A DNA stretch of 43,670 nucleotides from an uncultured Desulfomonile sp. (GCA_903896745.1 CAITZA010000001.1:1-43670), one strand, 5' to 3'. Shown: positions 9,336-18,153, counted from the stretch's first letter. Notes: generated by a model from the letters alone, not told the origin. Numbers and translations are program-made.

Positions 9336-9985
9336 TAGCGCTCTCCACTTTCTAACGAATACCTTTGGCCTCAGCTTCTTTTCTTGAAGACTGATCGGCC
9401 ACATAAGACTGCCATGTAGCATATATCGTGCCATTTCATTAAAGCGTTTATTATTAGCATTTCCTGATAAGGCCCGGCTGAGGCATGAGTCAAAACGAAA
9501 CACTGTGACACGCCACAAAACATTGCGGGAAACAATTTGAAACAACTCAGGCCCACCCAGAATCGCCTTTGGTTTGACGTTCCCAGAAAATAGTCTTTAT
9601 GCGCTTTTTTGGGTTATCACGTATAAGGCGCGGAGGGAATGATCCGATGACTGAACGAACAAAACTGTTGAGAAATGAACGATACGGAGAACCCGCCTGT
9701 TAGGGCCCAAGATGGTGACTGATTGAAGAGAGGGATGTAGCGGGATTATTGACAGCAAGTTGGTAGACAAAGTCTTAAGGGTTTTAAGGACAAACGCAAG
9801 ACGAAAAGATTAACGTGACAGTCACGCGAGCCCATCAACCTGACGGAGGAGACGCAACCAATGGTAGTCTGGGCATATCTCCAGACTTTTAGAACACACT
9901 TGCCAGTCAATTCTCTCCTGCATTCGGGTATCATAGATGTGACGAATGTGGAGGACAGGAAATACTCTCGTCACACATAGGGCAT

Positions 9986-10122
9986 TTAGGCATCTGGATT
10001 TGACGCGTGGGTGACAATCTCTAAATTGAGGGAATGTTTTGCGCTAAACCTGAGCGCTATCTCCAGAAAATTCTTCAGGCCTTGCCATTAGAGTGGTTAA
10101 CAAACAGTCTCAGAACCAACAT
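9986..10122 (-). pseudogene. Decayed paralog of the 12943..13203 candidate selenoprotein gene
   Basis: MLVLRLFVNHSNGKA-UGA, then a 1-nt frame change before NFLEIALRFSAKHSLNLEIVTHA, aligned to MQVLRLFINDPNGKA-UGA-SNFLEIAPRLSAKYSFNVEIISHT; ends early at TAA. Confidence 0.7.
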
Positions 10123-10193
10123 TAAGTATTACTTCTTTTATAAAGCAATACTTTTTAGAAACGCTATAATGCTCAGGCTGCAGTAATATTTTT

Positions 10194-10224
10194 ATAACGC
10201 CGGCGCGGAGGCCGGCGCTACTAT
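10194..10224. repeat. Dispersed GC-rich repeat with hairpin CGCCGGC-GCGGAG-GCCGGCG
   Basis: ATAACGCCGGCGCGGAGGCCGGCGCTACTAT; a diverged copy is at 18062-18091. Confidence 0.6.
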
Positions 10225-10255
10225 GGAGACCGTGGCTATCGTTATAGTTGAGACG

Positions 10256-12022
10256 CTAGGCGGTTTTTGTTTCGGAGGCCTGCTGGAGCCCCAACTCCCG
10301 TATAGACTCTTCGCGCATCAGGTATTTCTGTATTTTTCCGCTGATGGTCATGGGAAAATCATCGACCAGTTTGAGGTAGCGCGGTATTTTATAGTGAGCG
10401 ATCTTTCCCTGGCAAAAATCGCGCACATCCGTGATGGTAACGCTTGAGCCCGGCTTTAGCCTGGCCCAGACCATTATCTCCTCGCCGTATTTCAGATCCG
10501 GCACTCCGATAACCTGCACGTCGGAAATTTCCGGGTGGTGATGTAGGAATTCCTCTATTTCCCGTGGATAAATGTTTTCACCCCCGCGAATGATCATGTC
10601 CTTGATACGGCCCACTATCTTGACGTAGCCTTCTTCGTCCATCTCGGCGAGGTCTCCCGTATGCATCCATCCGGCATGATCAATGGCCTCGTGGGTAGCT
10701 TTTTCGTTGTTCCAGTATCCCGACATTACGCTGTAACCCCTAGTGCAAAGCTCTCCGGATTCCCCTATCGGGACGATAAGACTCGTCACGGGATTGACTA
10801 TCTTGATTTCAACATGCGGATGAGCGACCCCTACTGTGCTGACCCGCTTGTCCAGGGATGCCCCGGCCCTTGTTTGGGCGCTTACGGGGCTCGTTTCTGT
10901 CATCCCGTAACATATAGTGACCTCACGCATGTTCATCAGGGTGTTAACTTTTTTCATAACCTCGATGGGACAGGGTGAACCCGCCATGACACCGGTGCGC
11001 AGGCTGGAGAGGTCGAATTTTCCAAAATCAGGGTGTTCCAGTTCGGCGATGAACATCGTAGGAACTCCGTAGAGCGCCGTGCATTTCTCGTTCTGAACCG
11101 CCTGAAGCGTCCTGAGCGGGTCAAAGGAATCCCACGGATAAACCATCGTTGCGCCGTGAGTTATGCATCCGAGGTTTCCCATTACCATCCCGAAGCAATG
11201 ATAGAGAGGAACAGGGATGCACATCCTGTCTTTTTCCGTTATTCCCTGCAGGTCTGCCACAAAGTAACCGTTATTCAGGATGTTGTGATGAGTCAGGGCG
11301 GCGCCCTTTGGGAAGCCTGTGGTGCCGCTGGTGTACTGGATATTTATAACTTCGTCGAACTGGACATTGCCTTGCAAACTAGCCAGTTCGGAGTCCGAAA
11401 CCTGAGAGGCCAGTCCGAGGAAGTCATCCCAGGCAAACATTCCCGGCGCGCCCTCATCTCCAATCCGGATGATGGCCCTCAGATCAGGGAGTTTTTCCGA
11501 CTTCAGCCGCCCCGGCTCACAGTCGCGTATCTCCGGGCACAAATCATACATCATCCGCGTATAATCCGAAGTCTTGAATTCGGGCATGATTACCATGACC
11601 TGACATCCGGACTGCCGAAGGGCATATTCCAGTTCGTGCAATCGATAGGCCGGGTTTATGTTTACCAGGATGACCCCTATTTTAGAGGTGGCCAGTTGGA
11701 TCGCCAGCCATTCGTAATTGTTAGGCGACCATATTCCGACCCGATCGCCCTTCCTTAGCCCCAGTCCGGTCAGACCCTTGGCAACCTGATTTACCCGGGC
11801 CTGTAATTCAGCGTAAGTTAGTCTTATGTTCTGATGAACCACAATCAACGCATCGTTATCTGGAAATCTTTCTACCGTTTCATCGAATTTATCACCTATG
11901 GTCATCCCGATTAGTGGTTTCCCGCTAATCCCGCTTGCATAGCTGAACCGTCGGGAACGGCCATTGGTTACCTTGTCGGCGGCAATAGCGCCGAGACCTG
12001 ACGCCTGAGATTGCTCATGCAT
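10256..12022 (-). CDS. AMP-binding fatty-acid/acyl-CoA synthetase
   Basis: 'YTSGTTGFPKGAALTHHNILNN', 'YGMTETSP', 'GWMHTGDLAEMDEEGYVKIVGRIKDMIIRGGENIYPREIEEF', 'SGKIQKYLMRE'. ATG at 12022 follows AAGGGGG. Confidence 0.92.
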   Translation of the reverse strand: MHEQSQASGLGAIAADKVTNGRSRRFSYASGISGKPLIGMTIGDKFDETVERFPDNDALIVVHQNIRLTYAELQARVNQVAKGLTGLGLRKGDRVGIWSPNNYEWLAIQLATSKIGVILVNINPAYRLHELEYALRQSGCQVMVIMPEFKTSDYTRMMYDLCPEIRDCEPGRLKSEKLPDLRAIIRIGDEGAPGMFAWDDFLGLASQVSDSELASLQGNVQFDEVINIQYTSGTTGFPKGAALTHHNILNNGYFVADLQGITEKDRMCIPVPLYHCFGMVMGNLGCITHGATMVYPWDSFDPLRTLQAVQNEKCTALYGVPTMFIAELEHPDFGKFDLSSLRTGVMAGSPCPIEVMKKVNTLMNMREVTICYGMTETSPVSAQTRAGASLDKRVSTVGVAHPHVEIKIVNPVTSLIVPIGESGELCTRGYSVMSGYWNNEKATHEAIDHAGWMHTGDLAEMDEEGYVKIVGRIKDMIIRGGENIYPREIEEFLHHHPEISDVQVIGVPDLKYGEEIMVWARLKPGSSVTITDVRDFCQGKIAHYKIPRYLKLVDDFPMTISGKIQKYLMREESIRELGLQQASETKTA

Positions 12023-12397
12023 CTGAGACCCCCTTTTCATCAATAATATTTATTCGCCCACGCAATCACCAAGGCCTGTTGGGCGTGTCACACCGCAGCA
12101 ATGACTACTTTTCGCTCAAGAGGCCAAGGCTAGCCCTCAACATAGCCAATCCTGATAAACGGAGCGCCTTCTGTTGAGAAAGAGCAAATTCTCACAAAGC
12201 GAGCAGGATATGTATTCGTTCGTAGTGTGTCAAGATGGTCGAACAGCAGGAATCTGTCACGAGCGACAGAAACTCGGCACGCGAATTCCGGAAGACCCCA
12301 ATTGTCGGGGGTACAAGAGTCATGCTGGAACCGGCCTTCGCGTTGACTAAGTTGCGCATTGTCATCTCCGACTTGAGCGGGGATCCATTCTTACTGG

Positions 12398-12420
12398 ATT
12401 CCCGTTTACAAGGGAATGAC
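12398..12420. repeat. Dispersed repeat copy (ATTCCCGTTTACAAGGGAATGAC)
   Basis: Reverse complement shares GTCATTCCCTTGTAAACGGGAAT with 17989-18011. Confidence 0.7.
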
Positions 12421-12642
12421 AAATAAAATCTTCATTCAATTCGCTTTTATTTGCGAGAACGGTTATAGATAGCAAAAATTGTGGCTACGATTCTTTTTTA
12501 TTGCCAAGATCACTGGGAATCATCTATTGGGCGAAAACAAATGAAATGACTCTCCGAAATTGCGAACTTTCAATCAATTTCCCTTGTGGCAAAATCTCAG
12601 CCATGAGGTTCGGCAAACATCGTGTTAGAAACATTGAGAATA

Positions 12643-12903
12643 TTAAGATACTCTCCTTGTATTTCGTTCTACCATGTCCTGCTCTATCTCCCTTTCAAAC
12701 TTCGGGACGCTTTTTTTGTCAAAAGCGTTTAAATGAACTACCATGGATCTATACCGTCTCCCATAGAGATCAACCTCGGTTTCAAATCCATGATAGTAAG
12801 AGAGTTTACGTTTTCCTGTAGATCGTTGAGCCGAGATTATGCCGATGCCATCCCATGCGTTGTTTCGATAAATGGAGTCGAGGCGCGAGGCAATTATTTT
12901 TCT
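12643..12903 (-). pseudogene. Transposase remnant (IS1634/IS4-like fragment)
   Basis: Open minus-strand frame without start: '...IIASRLDSIYRNNAWDGIGIISAQRSTGKRKLSYYHGFETEVDLYGRRYRSMVVHLNAFDKKSVPKFEREIEQDMVERNTRRVS*'; the 'YHGFETEV-LYG-RYR-VVH---DK' pattern is typical of this transposase group. Confidence 0.55.
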
Positions 12904-12942
12904 TTACCGTCAGATTTCTAGGGATCGAGCCTCGATTCATGA

Positions 12943-13203
12943 TCAAAGCCTTTGCCTGATTTCGGATTCGAGATTTTCCTCACTGATGTTGTCCCCTTCA
13001 ACTATTACATCATCATCTATCATGATAGCCGGGGCACACGGAAGGTCCGTATCCGACCACTCATCAGATCGGTAATAGTCCCTTGTGTGTGAGATAATCT
13101 CGACATTGAAGGAATATTTTGCGCTCAACCTGGGCGCTATCTCAAGGAAATTCGATCAGGCTTTTCCATTGGGATCGTTGATGAACAGTCTTAAAACCTG
13201 CAT
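12943..13203 (-). CDS. Candidate selenoprotein: 86-aa thioredoxin-fold-like protein with in-frame UGA (Sec16)
   Basis: GGAAGGAG SD then ATG at 13203; MQVLRLFINDPNGKA-U-SNFLEIAPRLSAKYSFNVEIISHTRDYYRSDEWSDTDLPCAPAIMIDDDVIVEGDNISEENLESEIRQRL*. UGA at 13158-13156. The track shows only the downstream part from a TTG (12943..13128). Confidence 0.62.
13121..13137 (-). promoter_or_regulatory. Putative bacterial SECIS-like stem-loop (GCGCCCAGGTTGAGCGC)
   Basis: GCGC/GCGC stem with AGGTT in the loop; first loop G is about 25 nt after the UGA. The decayed copy has GCGCTCAGGTTTAGCGC at 10041-10057. Confidence 0.5.
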
Positions 13204-13517
13204 AAAGTATCACTCCTTCCGTAAGGTATTTTACATGCGGTATCGTGATAATATAATACAAGTTCAGTAGACAACAGTCAATGAATTGATACGAAATGGC
13301 TATTTGCATGCGATTCCACAAATTGCGATATATTGCGTGGTTCACATATAGCGGCATGGAGACGCCCATGTCGAAAAGGGTTTATGGCCATAGGTCGGAG
13401 GTTTGTGCTGGTAAACCGGATCCCCGATCAGGTCGGGTGTAACGTCTTAGAACTCACTCGCATGAGGGAATCCAACCGTTGACCTCGTGTCATAGTTCCT
13501 GGGGCTATTCCAGGTGG

Positions 13518-16118
13518 TCAGGTTCCGATAGCAGCTTTGACGGCCTGAACCAGTTCAGTCATTTTGCAGGGCTTTTGGAGGAAGCCTTTTATGTGGGGGC
13601 CAATATCCTTTGCCAGCTCGCTTTCAGGATTGTAGCCGCTCAACACCAGAACACTCAAGGAGGGATCGATTTTCAGGAGTTCGTTCAGGCACTCCTTGCC
13701 CGACATCTGGGGCATTATCAGGTCCAGAATGACTAAGGATATTTCATCTTTCCTTTCCCTGAAGATTTTTATTGCGTCCAGTCCGTTTGGGGCCAGAATA
13801 ACCCTGTAACCTGCCGACTCCAGAACTGTCTGTTCCATTTCGGCGACGATAACACTGTCTTCGACGACCATGATGGTTCCGTGACCTTCTGTCTCAATGA
13901 CAGGGTGTACGATTTGTGGGGGCGATGGCGCAGCCGGTATTTCAGGGAGCCAGATTCTGAATTTCGTCCCCTCGCCGGGCTCACTCTCACAGTTGATAAT
14001 GCCACCATGCTGTTGAACAATTCCTCGAACTACGGACAGACCGAGACCGGTTCCCCTGATAGTCCCTCTCTGTTTGGTGCTGAAAAAGGGGTCAAAGATG
14101 TTTTTCAGAACTGCGGTATCCATGCCCCTGCCATTATCTTCGACCGTCATCTTCACGAACGGACCCGGCTTTACTCCCGGATAGGCCCCGCAATTATCAT
14201 CGGTCAATGCCACCCTGCGTGTTGAAATCTTCAGTATTCCCCCCTCCAGGAAGGCCTCTGAAGCATTTATGGCAAGATTCATGACAAGCTGACGTAACTG
14301 GTTTGGGTCTGACTTTATGGTAATGTCCCCGTCAGCCAGACTTAACTCGAGCTGTTCAATGTTTGGGAGTGTGCGAGTGATCAATGACCCGATTTCGCGC
14401 AATTGATGGTTCAGATCCAGAGGTTTTGAAATGACCTGAGCCTGCTGTCCAAACGCGAGTAGTTTTCTTATAAGCTCGGCCCCTTCCATGGACGTTTGCA
14501 CAATAGTACTAAGGCTGGAATACTGCTTGGAGGTCTTTTCAAATCCATCCATAACATTTTCGGTATAGGCCGTTATTATCTGGAGCATGTTGTTGAAATC
14601 ATGAGCGAGGCCACCGACGAGGGTTCCGAGCGCCTGAAGTTTCTGAGACTGGAATAGCTGGGTCTGAAGCGCCTGGTTTTCCTGTTCGGCCAGGACCCGG
14701 CTCGTGACATCACGATTCCCCGCCCTTCTTCCGAGCCACTTTCCCTCATCTCCGTAGACAGCCTGACACACGTGTTCTATCCAACGCTCTTCTCCGGAGC
14801 GTGTTATGATCCTGTATTGAACGGTGTGAGGTGGGCTGTCGTCTATTTTGTCGAAGTGATCATCAACAAGTTCTCGGTCTTCCGGATGTATGATCTGGCC
14901 AATCAGACCAGGGTTCTTGATAAATTCATCCGGAGAGTATCCTGTGATTTTTTCACATGACGGTGAGACGTGAATCAGCCTGCCGTCGGGCGCCACCCAG
15001 ATTTCCCAGTCAAGGTTATGGTTGGCGACAGTCCGGAATTTCTCCTCGCTTTCCCGCAACCGGTCCTGGGTAATTACCATCTGCCGGTAGCTATGCGCAT
15101 TCTCTATTGCCAGTCCAAAAATACCCATGATCTGAAGGGCAAGATTGACATACCGCTGTCTGTCTACCGGGAATGTCAGATCATCAACCACTATTATGCC
15201 TACAGCTGAGTCCCTGCCCTTTATAGGCATGGAAAAACCGTTTTTCGAGAGCGTCCACGAAAAATCATTCCTTTCAGCGGAATTATTATCGATAGCTTCG
15301 GGGTGGTTGAGTTCCAGGAAGGATTTCCACTCCGCCCCCTGCTGTCCATCAAGGGGGAGGTACTGAACCTTGCGGGCCCCGAAAATGGTTTCCATCAAAT
15401 CGATCAATTCCCGAACGACGTCGATTTCATCCATATTGGCGGTCAGGCTGCTGACAACATTCAGGGCCATGGCGTAGCCAGCCTTTTCAGAGTAAGCCGT
15501 TTTCAGGAGGCTTTCTGAATTTCGCCTTTGAGACTCCATGGCGGATTCCATGGCTATCCTGTTGATGAATGACCGAAACAGGTCCATCCCCCAGGGAACA
15601 ACTTCAAAGGGGAGTTGGAGAAAATCGGCAAGCTGGCGGAGCTGATCGTCCGCCAGGTCGCTAATGCCTGTATCGAGGAGAACAATGGAGGAAACGGATT
15701 CGCCAAAAAGGCTCCGGGCCGTTTCTTTATCCAGCCCCATGCCGTCGAGCCATTGGCGCCATCGCAACACCTGCCCGGAGGTCAGGATGCAGCAACCACG
15801 TTTCAGACAAGCTTGCGTAAAAGCCTTGGATGCAAGCATGTCAAAACACTGTTCAAACCGGTGTAAGACCGCTTTGTGGGCTAGGTTCGAAGGTGGGTCA
15901 CCCATTTCGCCAAGACAGCAGCAACCCAGGATGTGGATTCCGGTAAACTCGCCGGGATCGCCGATGATCCCGAGAATGTTATCCCATGTTAGCGGCGGAC
16001 GACCGCAGCTAACAGGGAAACATGCGGCTATGACCTCCTCAAATGCGGGATCTTCCAGAACCGAGCGCAGTTCCGGATTAAAATTCTCGCAAGTGAGAAC
16101 ACACAGCCTATCCTTCAT
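13518..16118 (-). CDS. Hybrid sensor histidine kinase with DUF1638-like N-terminus, GAF-like, PAS, HisKA, HATPase and REC domains
   Basis: 'GGLAHDFNNMLQIITAYTENV', 'DNGRGMD', 'GTGLGLSVVRGIVQQHGG', REC 'LDLIMPQMSGKE'. N-terminus '...GCCILTSGQVLRWRQWLDGMG...SSIVLLDTGISDLADDQLRQLADFLQLPFEVVPWGMDLF' resembles DUF1638. Confidence 0.88.
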   Translation of the reverse strand: MKDRLCVLTCENFNPELRSVLEDPAFEEVIAACFPVSCGRPPLTWDNILGIIGDPGEFTGIHILGCCCLGEMGDPPSNLAHKAVLHRFEQCFDMLASKAFTQACLKRGCCILTSGQVLRWRQWLDGMGLDKETARSLFGESVSSIVLLDTGISDLADDQLRQLADFLQLPFEVVPWGMDLFRSFINRIAMESAMESQRRNSESLLKTAYSEKAGYAMALNVVSSLTANMDEIDVVRELIDLMETIFGARKVQYLPLDGQQGAEWKSFLELNHPEAIDNNSAERNDFSWTLSKNGFSMPIKGRDSAVGIIVVDDLTFPVDRQRYVNLALQIMGIFGLAIENAHSYRQMVITQDRLRESEEKFRTVANHNLDWEIWVAPDGRLIHVSPSCEKITGYSPDEFIKNPGLIGQIIHPEDRELVDDHFDKIDDSPPHTVQYRIITRSGEERWIEHVCQAVYGDEGKWLGRRAGNRDVTSRVLAEQENQALQTQLFQSQKLQALGTLVGGLAHDFNNMLQIITAYTENVMDGFEKTSKQYSSLSTIVQTSMEGAELIRKLLAFGQQAQVISKPLDLNHQLREIGSLITRTLPNIEQLELSLADGDITIKSDPNQLRQLVMNLAINASEAFLEGGILKISTRRVALTDDNCGAYPGVKPGPFVKMTVEDNGRGMDTAVLKNIFDPFFSTKQRGTIRGTGLGLSVVRGIVQQHGGIINCESEPGEGTKFRIWLPEIPAAPSPPQIVHPVIETEGHGTIMVVEDSVIVAEMEQTVLESAGYRVILAPNGLDAIKIFRERKDEISLVILDLIMPQMSGKECLNELLKIDPSLSVLVLSGYNPESELAKDIGPHIKGFLQKPCKMTELVQAVKAAIGT

Positions 16119-17166
16119 AATCCCTGACCCAGGTTAGAGGATATTGTCCCCACTTGAAAACAGCATCGGATATTGCCATCAGGACTTCATCGGGGACCTG
16201 CCATGGAATTTCGCCGAAATTGTCGGCCAGTACGTATCCACCACCAGCGCCCGCGCTTGCAATAGCCTTTTTCACCTCCTGTTCAGCCTGTTCAGCCGAC
16301 CAGTTACGCATCTCTATGTTGTTGAGATTACCAAGGATAGTCACTTTCCCACGACAAGAATCCTTTATCACCCCGAGGTCATCAAGAGAACTTACGCCTA
16401 GACCGGCGGCCCCCGTGCTGAGTATATCCCCAACAATCTGACCACATGCGCCCGCGCCCATGTGCATGACTGTTGGCCCACTGATACGTCCTATGACGCG
16501 TTTGGCTACCTGCAATCCGGTTTCAAGAAACATCTGCCTGCTTGTAATGGTAGTTGATGAAACTGGGTCAAAACAGCAGATGGCCGTTGCGCCTGCCGCC
16601 AGTTGTGCATCCGCCCATGACACACAAAATTCTTCATTGACTTTCATCAACTGCTCAAAGAGTGGGCGTTCCTCATACATCAAACGTATGTATCTGCCAA
16701 AACCCATCTGCATGACAGGGACTGAAAATGGCGATACTACAACCCCTACCACAGGCGCCTCGTCCCCTACCCGCTCTTTCATCAGGGAAATCGTTTTCAG
16801 AATCCTCTGTGCAAGGTTGGAGTTTTCAATCCGCGGGGGAGTCAGACCCGTTATCATGGATGATTTGGTTATAAACGGTTCACCCGCATTGGGAGCGCCA
16901 TCGTCGAAAAAAATCACCTCGCCGCCCCAGGTCTCTATTTCATTGGCCGCAAAATACATCCCAGACATGAAATCATGGCGATACTTCCGGAGAAGCCGCA
17001 TCTGACCCTCAACAACATTCTCCGGTTTAGAGAAATATTCCCTGATAGACAGCCCAAGTTCCTTCGCTCCATGCATGGTCGCTGAAAGCAGGAATGGAAC
17101 GCGATCCGCTTCCTTATGACCCATGGCTGTTAATACACGCTCCGAACATGACATGGATGGTCCCAT
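16108..17166 (-). CDS. Uroporphyrinogen decarboxylase family protein (MtaA/CmuA-like)
   Basis: 'RVLTAMGHKEADRVPFLL', 'MQMGFGRYIRLMYEERPLFEQLM', 'FDPVSSTTITSRQMF', 'VMHMGAGACGQIVGDILSTGAAGLGV'. Confidence 0.85.
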   Translation of the reverse strand: MGPSMSCSERVLTAMGHKEADRVPFLLSATMHGAKELGLSIREYFSKPENVVEGQMRLLRKYRHDFMSGMYFAANEIETWGGEVIFFDDGAPNAGEPFITKSSMITGLTPPRIENSNLAQRILKTISLMKERVGDEAPVVGVVVSPFSVPVMQMGFGRYIRLMYEERPLFEQLMKVNEEFCVSWADAQLAAGATAICCFDPVSSTTITSRQMFLETGLQVAKRVIGRISGPTVMHMGAGACGQIVGDILSTGAAGLGVSSLDDLGVIKDSCRGKVTILGNLNNIEMRNWSAEQAEQEVKKAIASAGAGGGYVLADNFGEIPWQVPDEVLMAISDAVFKWGQYPLTWVRDYEG

Positions 17167-17798
17167 TATGAAGCTCCTCCTTCAATTCCTGCAAAAACTG
17201 ATACGGCGTCAAAAGCCGTGCGCCCCATCGCATAGGCGCCCACTTCCTTCCACAGCGTTTCGTCAAACCTGAATGGAGCTCCACCCACAACGATCTTGAC
17301 ATCTGCATCACGAGCGTCGAATTGCCTCCGCAGATCCTTCACACGAAGGGCCGACGGCAACATAAGCGTTGACACCAACAACACCTCGATTTTATCATCT
17401 ATTGCCCGTTTCACCGTATCATCCACGCCGAGACATCCATAATCGAGGAGACTAAAACCACACGACCTCAGGAATGAATACACTATCGTCTTGCCCAAGA
17501 TATGTCTGTCCTCCAGAACCACTATGGCAATCCTGGGATGAGACCTGACAGGCATCGGGTCTCGCAGAATCATGGCGTCCACAAGCTTTTCACAAATACG
17601 ACCACTCATGTAAACCTGAGCAAGCGACACACTCCCCTCGGCCCAGCCATCCCCGATTTTGTCCAAAACCGGCACTATTATCTGATCAAGAAATTCCGAC
17701 CTGACATTCTCCGCGCCCCATCTGTCAAAAACCTCACGTGCAGCGACTGCGTCAACCGCCAGAAGCGCCTGTTCAAAGTCATTCAGCAATTCATTCAC
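17166..17798 (-). CDS. Corrinoid (B12)-binding protein, MtaC/MtbC-like
   Basis: N-terminal helical cap followed by a B12-binding domain with D-x-H-x-x-G ('EDRHILGKTIV'), 'DYGCLG' and 'KIVVGGAPF'. GTG start at 17798 is preceded by GGAGG; the track start is 17828. Confidence 0.85.
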   Translation of the reverse strand: MNELLNDFEQALLAVDAVAAREVFDRWGAENVRSEFLDQIIVPVLDKIGDGWAEGSVSLAQVYMSGRICEKLVDAMILRDPMPVRSHPRIAIVVLEDRHILGKTIVYSFLRSCGFSLLDYGCLGVDDTVKRAIDDKIEVLLVSTLMLPSALRVKDLRRQFDARDADVKIVVGGAPFRFDETLWKEVGAYAMGRTAFDAVSVFAGIEGGAS

Positions 17799-17987
17799 AA
17801 TACGCCCTCCATAATTGTCGATCACCAATTGGTTGATACGTGGACAATCTTTTATACTACAACAATTATATGGCGCTTATCTATGGATTTGCCGGCATGA
17901 AACCGAAATTGAAGATCGTGTATTTTAGATGCGCTCGTTAAAAACGGGAGGGGTCTGATGGCCAGAAATAGTCTCTAACCCTAGTAG

Positions 17988-18015
17988 TGTCATTCCCTTG
18001 TAAACGGGAATGACA
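17988..18015. repeat. Dispersed inverted repeat TGTCATTCCC-N8-GGGAATGACA
   Basis: Perfect hairpin arms; shares a 23-nt stretch with 12398-12420 (opposite orientation). Confidence 0.75.
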
Positions 18016-18061
18016 GCGTGAATTGAACGCTAGTGGTTTATGTACCCGACAAGGGTTATGA

Positions 18062-18091
18062 ATACGCCGGCACGGAGGGCGACGCTACTAT
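18062..18091. repeat. Second, degraded copy of the CGCCGGC-type dispersed repeat
   Basis: ATACGCCGGCACGGAGGGCGACGCTACTAT versus 10194-10224. Confidence 0.55.
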
Positions 18092-18153
18092 ATTGTTGCA
18101 GCGATTTGCTTAAAAACTACACCAAAGGGAGACAAGAAAGGGAGCCGAGCGCG

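Noticed and set aside
9746-9934. 62-aa minus ORF near the decayed paralog
   Set aside because: No recognisable motif or SD; lies in a degraded intergenic stretch.
11033-11758. 241-aa plus ORF antisense to the acyl-CoA synthetase
   Set aside because: Opposite strand carries all adenylate-forming motifs; translation looks non-protein-like.
12235-12426. 63-aa plus ORF
   Set aside because: Overlaps dispersed repeat sequence; no family resemblance.
12943-13128. Track ORF starting at TTG 13128 as the true gene
   Set aside because: Homology to the decayed copy and a strong SD/ATG extend the gene to 13203 through the UGA; the TTG is inside the helix region.
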